NCBI GenBank assembly: GCA_005778115.1
Contig: SXKJ01000258.1
Span: 1 to 47,950 of the forward strand
Direction of reading: 5' to 3'
DNA from: Planctomyces sp.
GTDB taxonomy: Bacteria; Planctomycetota; Planctomycetia; Planctomycetales; Planctomycetaceae
DNA: 47,950 nucleotides
Part shown: positions 42,184 to 47,950 of the stretch, piece after piece
Layout of the letters: every line of letters starts with the position of its first letter
Position numbering within the stretch: position 1 is the stretch's first letter
Position numbers and translations under genes: made by a program
Notes under the pieces: generated by a model
What the model was told of the DNA's origin: nothing
The model's database searches: none
What the model saw: only the letters and a program-made list of their open reading frames with translations

Positions 42184-43752
42184 ATGAAGAAGGAAATGCT
42201 CGTCAATGTGATGCAGCCGGAAGAAAGCCGCATCGCCATCATTGAGGACGGAACGCTCGAAGAGCTGTACGTCGAACGCAACAGCATCGAGAGCTTCGCC
42301 GGCAACATCTACAAAGGCCGGGTCGTCAACATCGAGCCGAGCATCCAGGCCGCCTTCGTCGATTTCGGCGTCGGCCGCAACGGCTTTCTGCACGTCAGCG
42401 ACGTCGAATACCAGTACTACAAACACCTCGTCCCCGAACGGGAAGAAGAGGGACGCGGCCGCCGAGTCTTCAACGAACGCAGTGTTCGCAACAAGCCGCC
42501 CATTCAGAACATCTTGAAGCGCGGCAGCGAAGTTCTGGTGCAAGTCATCAAGGAAGGGATCGGCACGAAAGGCCCGACTCTCTCGACCTACATCAGCATC
42601 CCCGGCCGCTACCTCGTGCTGATGCCCGGCCTGTCGCGAGTCGGTGTCAGCCGCAAGATCGAAGACGACGATAGCCGCCGCCGCATGAGGAAGATCCTCA
42701 ACACATTGCAACCGCCGCCGGGCTTGGGTTTCATCATCCGCACGGCCGGCCTGGAACGCGATGCGGCCGACTTGCAACGCGACCTCGATTATCTGGTCCG
42801 CTTGTGGAAGGTGCTGGTCCGCCGAGTCCAGAAGTATCACTCGCCCGTCAGCATCTACGAAGACAGCGACCTGATGATCCGCACGATGCGCGACATCTAT
42901 CGCGACGACATCGAGACCGTTTGGATCGACCAACCGCAGATGTTTGAGCGGGCCAAAGAGTTCATGAACGTGATCTCGCCCGAACATGCCGACCGCGTCA
43001 AACAGTACGACGGCAAGGATGCCATCTTCCACCATTACCACATTGAAGATGACATCGCTCGCATTCACGAACGCCATGTGCCGCTCAAGGGGGGCGGGTC
43101 GATCGTGATCGATCAGACCGAGGCTCTGGTCGCCATCGACGTCAACAGCGGAAACTTCCGTTTCGACGACAACGCCGAGGAAACTGCCTACCAGATGAAC
43201 CTCCGGGCCGCCGAGGAAATCTGTCGGCAGATTCGCCTCCGCGATCTGGGCGGCGTAATCGTCAACGACTTCATCGATATGCGCGACGATCGGCATCGCC
43301 GCGGCGTCGAGAATCATTTTCGAGACTTGCTCAAACGCGACCGCGCCCGGACGAAGGCTCTCCGCATCAGCCCCTTCGGCCTGATCGAGATGACTCGGCA
43401 GCGCATCCGGCCGTCACTCCGCCGCAGCGTGTTCGAGAATTGCCCATGCTGTTCCGCCGTCGGACTCGTCAAAACCGCAGAAAGCGTCGCCATTGATGTC
43501 ATGCGCCTGCTCATGACGGTGGCCCAGCGCGATGGCGTCCGCAAAATCGTTGTCGAGGTCCACGAACGAGTCGGCCACTACCTCAACAACCGCCGCCGCC
43601 GGGAAATCAACCAGTTGGAGGACACCGCCAACCTCGCCATCAACATCACGGCCCGGACTGACGTCAGCCCCAATCATTTGGACTGTCAAACCCAGGACGA
43701 CCAAGGGAACGCCACCCGGATTCCGGTCGGGATTGACTCGAAATCACGATAA
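42184..43752 (+). CDS. Ribonuclease E/G family endoribonuclease
   Basis: 522 residues from ATG 42184; upstream codons in the same frame to 41947 are not family-like. Cleaves single-stranded A/U-rich RNA in mRNA decay and rRNA processing. S1 domain at about 37-125 (N-I-Y-K-G-R-V-V-N-I-E-P-S-I-Q-A-A-F-V-D), catalytic Asp319 (A-I-D-V-N-S-G) and Asp362 (V-N-D-F-I-D-M), and the zinc-link Cys pair in N-C-P-C-C (420-423). The C-terminal scaffold domain of E. coli RNase E is lacking, so in length it is closer to RNase G. Followed 85 nt later by rplU, a synteny seen in many bacteria. Confidence 0.93.
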   Translation: MKKEMLVNVMQPEESRIAIIEDGTLEELYVERNSIESFAGNIYKGRVVNIEPSIQAAFVDFGVGRNGFLHVSDVEYQYYKHLVPEREEEGRGRRVFNERSVRNKPPIQNILKRGSEVLVQVIKEGIGTKGPTLSTYISIPGRYLVLMPGLSRVGVSRKIEDDDSRRRMRKILNTLQPPPGLGFIIRTAGLERDAADLQRDLDYLVRLWKVLVRRVQKYHSPVSIYEDSDLMIRTMRDIYRDDIETVWIDQPQMFERAKEFMNVISPEHADRVKQYDGKDAIFHHYHIEDDIARIHERHVPLKGGGSIVIDQTEALVAIDVNSGNFRFDDNAEETAYQMNLRAAEEICRQIRLRDLGGVIVNDFIDMRDDRHRRGVENHFRDLLKRDRARTKALRISPFGLIEMTRQRIRPSLRRSVFENCPCCSAVGLVKTAESVAIDVMRLLMTVAQRDGVRKIVVEVHERVGHYLNNRRRREINQLEDTANLAINITARTDVSPNHLDCQTQDDQGNATRIPVGIDSKSR

Positions 43753-43837
43753 GCCACCGCTATACTCCAGACCTTTTTCCAGACTCGACAGAGCCTGAAT
43801 TCACGATTCGACAAGAGATCAAAGGATTTTCGTAGCC

Positions 43838-44197
43838 ATGTTCGCGTACTTTGAAAACGGCAGCCACCAGTATCGAGTCTCCAATGGCGACACCCTGTTG
43901 ATCGACTTCCGGGACACCGCGAAGACGGGTGACTCGATCACCTTCGACAAAGTTCTGCTCGCCAACGGCGGCGGTTCGAGCGTCATCGGTGCCCCGTCCA
44001 TTGCTGGGGCGAGCGTCACAGCCGAGATCGTCGAGCCGCTCGTGAAGGGCCCAAAGCTCGAAATCCAAAAGATGCGCCGCCGCAAGAACTACCGAAGGCA
44101 CACTGGCCACCGCCAAGGCTACACCCAGGTGAAGATCACCGCGATCAACGTCCCTGGCTTGCAGATCGTGGAATCGGCTCCGGCCGCCAGCGCGTAG
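43838..44197 (+). CDS. rplU: Large ribosomal subunit protein bL21
   Basis: 119 residues; ATG 43838 after AAAGGA. M-F-A-Y-F-E-N-G-S-H-Q-Y-R-V replaces the usual M-Y-A-I-I-x-T-G-G-K-Q-Y-x-V; K-M-R-R-R-K-N-Y-R-R-H-T-G-H-R-Q (79-94) is the signature. The gene for bL27 (rpmA) normally follows directly; here a strong terminator follows instead at 44218-44246 and the next gene is on the other strand, so rpmA must be elsewhere. Confidence 0.95.
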   Translation: MFAYFENGSHQYRVSNGDTLLIDFRDTAKTGDSITFDKVLLANGGGSSVIGAPSIAGASVTAEIVEPLVKGPKLEIQKMRRRKNYRRHTGHRQGYTQVKITAINVPGLQIVESAPAASA

Positions 44198-44217
44198 CTC
44201 TTCCCGCCTCGAATGCC

Positions 44218-44246
44218 AAAACCCGGTCGATTGACCGGGTTTTTTC
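44218..44246 (+). terminator. Rho-independent terminator of rplU
   Basis: ACCCGGTC-GATT-GACCGGGT (44221-44240) followed by six T residues, 24 nt after the rplU stop. A textbook intrinsic terminator. Confidence 0.9.
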
Positions 44247-44262
44247 TTGCGCCGCCGGAAAT

Positions 44263-44299
44263 GCGAAAACCCTCGGAGGGGTCAGCTTCGAGGGTTCGC
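44263..44299 (-). terminator. Rho-independent terminator of the STAS gene
   Basis: On the minus strand AACCCTCG (44296-44289) pairs with CGAGGGTT (44275-44268) and is followed by TTTT. It lies 30 nt beyond the STAS gene stop, back to back with the rplU terminator. Confidence 0.75.
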
Positions 44300-44328
44300 G
44301 GTCTCATCATAGTCAGAACCTGAAACGT

Positions 44329-44835
44329 TCAGTCATCAGTCGACGCGTCCATTTCGTCGTCGTCTCCGACATATGCAAATTCCAGTTCCGCGTCGTCATC
44401 GCTATTCGCCAAGGCGAATGGGCTGACCTCGATTTCCTCTTTTTCTTCGACAGGCTGAGTGGTTGCCCACGGCGGAGTCATGCCGGCCTGATACGGTTGC
44501 TTTGGCTCAGAGAGCAGCAGGAAACAACCCTTGGTGATTGGCTCCATGAATTGCTGGAACCAGAGCATCCGCTGGACGTGCGGTTGCGGATTGAAGAGTT
44601 GGACTCGGACACCCTTCTCGCGCCAGTCGAATAAGAGTCCGAAGAACCCACTGGGGATGTACTTCACGAACGCCATATTGACGCCGATCGAGTGATGCCG
44701 TTGGCGGTCGATCAGCAGCGTGAGTGTCTCGCGGAGCAGAGCCAAGTCGGCTCCGTCCCAGATTTCCATGGTGCCCAGGTCGATGACCTTGGCACCGTTC
44801 CAGTTGTGAAAGTGAAGTCGGTTGCGTTTGGCCAT
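44329..44835 (-). CDS. STAS-domain protein (anti-sigma-factor-antagonist-like)
   Basis: 168 residues from ATG 44835; the frame opens at 44961 but the extra part is not family-like. Residues about 15-115 follow a STAS fold: K-V-I-D-L-G-T-M-E-I-W-D, L-L-R-E-T-L-T-L-L-I, V-K-Y-I-P-S-G-F-F-G-L-L (with the S-G at the usual phospho-Ser position) and V-R-V-Q-L-F-N-P-Q-P-H-V. The tail of about 50 residues is strongly acidic (D-D-D-A-E-L-E-F, D-D-D-E-M-D). Probably a partner-switching regulator, but no anti-sigma kinase is nearby. Confidence 0.72.
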   Translation of the reverse strand: MAKRNRLHFHNWNGAKVIDLGTMEIWDGADLALLRETLTLLIDRQRHHSIGVNMAFVKYIPSGFFGLLFDWREKGVRVQLFNPQPHVQRMLWFQQFMEPITKGCFLLLSEPKQPYQAGMTPPWATTQPVEEKEEIEVSPFALANSDDDAELEFAYVGDDDEMDASTDD

Positions 44836-45185
44836 GGGAGTAATCTCTTGAAGTGGCGTCTGGGAAGGCGGCCGGCAAACATCGTTCGCGAAACGGCGAG
44901 TGAGACAATGGCAACGATTGCGCCACATGCGAAAAGTTTTCCAAGACGAGCGCAACTTCAATCATTTCGGCGAGAAATGGCTTGTGTGAAATCCTTGCGT
45001 GATTCGGCAAACTTGTGGCTGTGTTGTTTTGCAACACCGCACACTCGGACGAATGTTGCTTTTTGGGGACATCGTTGCCGTCGCCCGGCAACAGAATTGT
45101 TCGTCCGCCAGCCCGCTTGAATTCGACTCGGCCGAGCATCATGCTCCCGCACGCCAATCCCAGCCCCTGATCGCGAAAGGGAACC
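44836..45185. other. Divergent intergenic region between STAS and POT genes
   Basis: 350 nt; no gene found. A short hairpin, GTGTTG-TTTTG-CAACAC, lies near 45023. Promoters of both genes must be here; none could be selected with confidence. Confidence 0.35.
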
Positions 45186-46763
45186 ATGTCCGACGAACGG
45201 AGTCCGTCCGCTGCTGCCACGAAAACGTGGTTTGGTCATCCACTCGGCCTGTTTGTGCTGTTCGGCGTGGAAATGTGGGAGCGGTTCAGCTTCTACGGGA
45301 TGCGGGCGATCCTGGGCCTGTATCTGAAGTGTGCCATCGATGGCATGGCGAATCCTCCGCCAGGCGCGGAGGCTGGGTTTAATCCCGGACGGGGTTGGGC
45401 CAAGGAGGACGCGACCAACCTGATGGGCTGGTACGGCGGCATGGCCTATCTGCTGCCAATCCTCGGCGGCTTAATTGCCGACAAGCTGATTGGAACTCAT
45501 CGCTCGATGGTGGTGGGCGGCTTGCTCATCGCTCTCGGACACATCGTGCTCGCCATCTCCGGCATGGGCGAGATGGCGATGAATCAGACCGGCTTGGACT
45601 TGTTCATCTTCGGCCTCGCTCTGATCGTTGTCGGGACCGGCCACTTCAAGCCGACTGTGACAGTGATGGTCAGTCAGCTTTACCCGGATGGCGACCCGCG
45701 CCGCGAGGGTGCGTTTGGCATCTTCTACATGGGGATCAACGTCGGAGCGTTCCTGGGAACGACGGCCTGTGCGTATCTCGGCGAGCAAGTCGGCTGGCAC
45801 TACGGCTTCGGTGCTGCCGCCGCAGGAATGCTGGCGGGGTTGGCGATGTATCTGACCGTGCGGCCCAAGTTTCTCGAAGGGATCGGATTACCTCGCGACG
45901 GAAAAGGCTCGACCGCGCCGTTGTTTCTGCTGACCGGCTTCGCGATCTCGGCGATCGTCACGATCTTCTTTCACATCGGATTATTGAAAACGATCGACGA
46001 AACGCTCAGCCAACCGTGGCTAGTGTGGGTGTTGCTGCTGGGCGGAATCGGCTGGGCGATATTCTTCACGGCCACTCAAGAAAAAGAGGACCGCGGACCA
46101 GTCGCCGCGATCTTCATTTACATGGTCTTCAACACGTTCTTCTGGCTGGCGTTCGAGCAGGCCGCGACCAGCATCAACTTCTTTACCGACGAAAAGACGA
46201 ACCGAATGCTCGGCGACTTCCTCGTGCCGACGGGTTGGTTCCAGGACATCAACCCCTTCGGAATCGTGCTGCTCGCACCGGTCTTCGGAGCGTTGTGGAC
46301 CAAGCTGGAGGCTCAGCGCCGTAATCCCGGTCAACCGATCAAGATTGGATTGGGCCTGATTTGGTTGGGACTCGGTTATCTCTTCACGGTCTGGGCCGGA
46401 CTGCAAGCGAGGGACGGGGCCAAGGCCGCCATGTGGCTGATCACAACGACTTATATCTTCCACACCATCGGCGAGATTTTTCTGTCACCGACCGGCTTGG
46501 CCTTCGTCACGAAGACCGCTCCGAAGAAGCACGTCACGTTGTTGATGGGCCTGTGGTTCCTCAGCAGCTTCATGGCCTACGTCATCGGCGGCAAACTCGC
46601 CGGGCTAACCGATCGGATCGAAAAGGGAGAGATCAAACTTCCCTGGAGCATTGGCGGCAACGCGGACTTCTTTGTCCTGTTTGTGATCACGTCGTTCGGA
46701 GCGGGCGCGGTGATCCTGATCTTCTCACCGTGGCTGAAAAAGTTGACGGCCGGGCGTGAATGA
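45186..46763 (+). CDS. Proton-dependent oligopeptide transporter (POT/PTR2 family MFS)
   Basis: 525 residues and about 14 hydrophobic segments. E-M-W-E-R-F-S-F-Y-G (29-38) is the E-x-x-E-R-F-x-x-Y-G proton-coupling signature of the family. The F-Y-M-G-I-N-V-G-A-F-L-G motif (about 180-191) is the second PTR2 mark, and the region E-Q-A-A-T-S-I-N-F-F-T-D in the C-terminal half is typical. Imports di- and tripeptides with protons. Monocistronic; followed by a repeat and a convergent dehydrogenase gene. Confidence 0.93.
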   Translation: MSDERSPSAAATKTWFGHPLGLFVLFGVEMWERFSFYGMRAILGLYLKCAIDGMANPPPGAEAGFNPGRGWAKEDATNLMGWYGGMAYLLPILGGLIADKLIGTHRSMVVGGLLIALGHIVLAISGMGEMAMNQTGLDLFIFGLALIVVGTGHFKPTVTVMVSQLYPDGDPRREGAFGIFYMGINVGAFLGTTACAYLGEQVGWHYGFGAAAAGMLAGLAMYLTVRPKFLEGIGLPRDGKGSTAPLFLLTGFAISAIVTIFFHIGLLKTIDETLSQPWLVWVLLLGGIGWAIFFTATQEKEDRGPVAAIFIYMVFNTFFWLAFEQAATSINFFTDEKTNRMLGDFLVPTGWFQDINPFGIVLLAPVFGALWTKLEAQRRNPGQPIKIGLGLIWLGLGYLFTVWAGLQARDGAKAAMWLITTTYIFHTIGEIFLSPTGLAFVTKTAPKKHVTLLMGLWFLSSFMAYVIGGKLAGLTDRIEKGEIKLPWSIGGNADFFVLFVITSFGAGAVILIFSPWLKKLTAGRE

Positions 46764-46768
46764 ATGAA

Positions 46769-46840
46769 GTAGGATGGGCACTCTTGCCCGTCCCCGGTAA
46801 TGGCACTCGAAATGCGGACGGGCAAGAGTGCCCATCCTAC
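46769..46840. repeat. Perfect palindromic repeat between convergent transporter and dehydrogenase genes
   Basis: Perfect 25-bp arms, GTAGGATGGGCACTCTTGCC and onward (46769-46793) and its complement (46816-46840), with a 22-nt spacer. It fills almost the whole gap between the transporter stop (46763) and the dehydrogenase stop (46844). Single copy in this window; family distinct from the others. Confidence 0.93.
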
Positions 46841-46843
46841 AAA

Positions 46844-47866
46844 TCACACTTCAACGATCGCCTTGATCACTCCGGTTTCGAGCTTCGTGTACGACGGGAA
46901 GACTTCGACCAGCCCCTCGAACAGCGTGCGGTGTGTGATCCACGGGCGGGTGTCGATGCGGCCGGTTTCGATCAGGTTGATGATGCGGCCAAAGTCTTTC
47001 GGCAGCGAGTTGCGTGACGCGAGGATGGTCATCTCGCGGCGATGGAACAGCGGATCGGGGAAGCTGATCTCGTCGGTGACGATTCCCACGAAGACGATCT
47101 TGCCGGTGTGGCCGACGTAGTTGAAGGCGTTGCACATCGACTTCGGACTGCCGGTCGCGTCGAAGACGTGAGCGGCCAGCGCGCCGTTCGTGATCTCTTG
47201 TAGAGCTTTCATCTCGCTGCCGTCGCCGGTGAAGCGGATCGTGTGCGCGACTCCCATCGTCTTCTGGCAGAAGTCGAGCCGGCCTTGGTTCATATCGAGC
47301 ACCGTGATCGTCGCGCCGGTCAGCTTGGCGAATTCAATCACGGACAGACCGATCGGGCCGGCACCGATGACGAGCACATGCTCGCCAGGCTGCGGGTTCG
47401 CACGATCGACCGCGTGGCAGCCGATGCCGAGCGTCTCGACCAGTGCGAGTTGTTCCAGCGTCAGCTTGCTCGACGGATGCAGCTTGCGAGCGGGCAGCAC
47501 GAACTGCGGACGCAGCCCGCCATCGACATGCACGCCGAGCACCTGCAGCTTCTCGCAGCAATTGCTGTTGCCGCGGCGGCAGGCATAGCACTCGCCGCAG
47601 TTCATGTACGGCTCGACCGAGCAGCGGTCGCCGGACTTCACATTGGTGACGCCGGAACCGACCTCGACCACTTCGATACCCAGTTCATGCCCCGGAATAC
47701 GCGGGTAGCTGTAGAACGGCATCTTGCCAAGATACCCGCTGATGTCCGTGCCGCAGATGCCGACGCGCTGCACTCGAATCAGCGCTTCGCCGGGACCGGG
47801 CCGGTTCGGTTCGGGGATCTCGATGTGACGAAACTGACCGGGCTTTTCGAGTTGAATGGCTTTCAT
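46844..47866 (-). CDS. Zinc-dependent alcohol/polyol dehydrogenase (MDR family)
   Basis: 340 residues from ATG 47866. Catalytic zinc ligands Cys38 (G-I-C-G-T-D), His60 and Glu61 (P-G-H-E); structural zinc Cys90, Cys93, Cys96 and Cys104 in C-G-E-C-Y-A-C-R-R-G-N-S-N-C-C. Cofactor motif V-I-G-A-G-P-I-G-L at about 166. Resembles sorbitol/threonine dehydrogenase-type enzymes; the substrate cannot be told. A longer reading from 47923 starts in a family-3 repeat and is rejected. Confidence 0.9.
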   Translation of the reverse strand: MKAIQLEKPGQFRHIEIPEPNRPGPGEALIRVQRVGICGTDISGYLGKMPFYSYPRIPGHELGIEVVEVGSGVTNVKSGDRCSVEPYMNCGECYACRRGNSNCCEKLQVLGVHVDGGLRPQFVLPARKLHPSSKLTLEQLALVETLGIGCHAVDRANPQPGEHVLVIGAGPIGLSVIEFAKLTGATITVLDMNQGRLDFCQKTMGVAHTIRFTGDGSEMKALQEITNGALAAHVFDATGSPKSMCNAFNYVGHTGKIVFVGIVTDEISFPDPLFHRREMTILASRNSLPKDFGRIINLIETGRIDTRPWITHRTLFEGLVEVFPSYTKLETGVIKAIVEV

Positions 47867-47895
47867 GGCAAATCTTCTTGAAGTTACATCAGAGG

Positions 47896-47950
47896 TAGGG
47901 TGGGTCGAGTCATCGAGACCCACCAGAAATCGTCAACAGTTTGGTGGGTC
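47896..47950. repeat. Family-3 palindromic repeat, cut by the window end
   Basis: TAGGGTGGGTCGAGTCATCG and onward (47896-47924) is the exact complement of the arm at 12837-12866. After an 18-nt spacer, GGTGGGTC at 47943-47950 starts the second arm, which runs off the window. It lies in the upstream region of the zinc dehydrogenase. Confidence 0.75.

Noticed and set aside
41640..42245. 201-codon plus-strand frame upstream of RNase E/G
   Set aside because: Overlaps the RNase E/G start, is Arg/Ser-rich, and its first half consists of hairpin arms; the region fits a structured leader better.
42112..43317. 401-codon frame on the minus strand
   Set aside because: Opposite RNase E/G; no conserved motif.
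43733..43766. TTGACT and TATACT as an rplU promoter
   Set aside because: The spacing is 22 nt, too long for a standard sigma-70 promoter; TATACT alone may be a -10 element.

Overview
The window is GC-rich bacterial chromosome from a member of the Planctomycetota. The evidence is the gene content: two DUF1501 proteins, Tat-exported Gfo/Idh/MocA oxidoreductases, a DUF1080 protein, a PQQ-type propeller carrying EF-hands, a secreted protein with the planctomycete LEPR-like N-terminus, a SelA, and an MraZ standing outside any division cluster. No rRNA, tRNA, CRISPR array, transposase or prophage gene was found. All coding calls come from reading translations and motifs; no database search was possible.

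Layout. 1-8,560: a DNA-damage block. lexA-imuA-imuB-dnaE2 form a tight minus-strand operon (gaps of 3 and 2 nt and one 59-nt overlap) with a candidate palindromic operator on the lexA promoter; a SRAP/YedK-type gene converges on it. 8,560-14,335: exported sugar-type oxidoreductase, two DUF1501 proteins and an RlmL-type rRNA methyltransferase. 14,889-19,597: ExbB-ExbD-ExbD-membrane protein-toroid protein, a proton-motive-force energised envelope module in which the toroid protein occupies the place TonB or TolA would. 19,726-25,041: SDR, mraZ, selA, recJ. 25,161-30,473: exported sugar isomerase-like protein, oxidoreductase, DUF1080 and PQQ/EF-hand protein, probably sugar catabolism. 30,793-38,540: acyl-CoA dehydrogenase, a three-gene secreted/membrane operon, a second SDR, and a trans-sulfuration PLP enzyme. 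38,635-41,552: hpf-ptsN-ptsH-ptsI, a regulatory-type phosphotransfer chain. 42,184-44,197: RNase E/G and ribosomal protein bL21, preceded by a 631-nt highly structured leader. 44,329-47,866: STAS protein, POT peptide transporter, zinc alcohol dehydrogenase.

The most striking feature is a dense population of palindromic repeats, several families, each built of two inverted arms of roughly 20-30 bp around a short spacer. They lie between genes, often supplying or touching stop codons, but at least seven lie inside genes, and all seven are in two genes of the SOS mutasome: four in dnaE2 and three in imuB. Every one keeps the reading frame. Removing them takes DnaE2 from 1,252 to about 1,020 residues and ImuB from 612 to about 490, close to the usual family lengths. 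One imuB insertion and one dnaE2 insertion are repeats nested inside other repeats. This resembles in principle the palindromic elements known inside Rickettsia proteins, and is the best candidate here for an undescribed system.

Limits: start codons were chosen by family N-termini and Shine-Dalgarno-like sequences and may be off; promoter and operator calls are visual; functional assignments of exported planctomycete families are broad.
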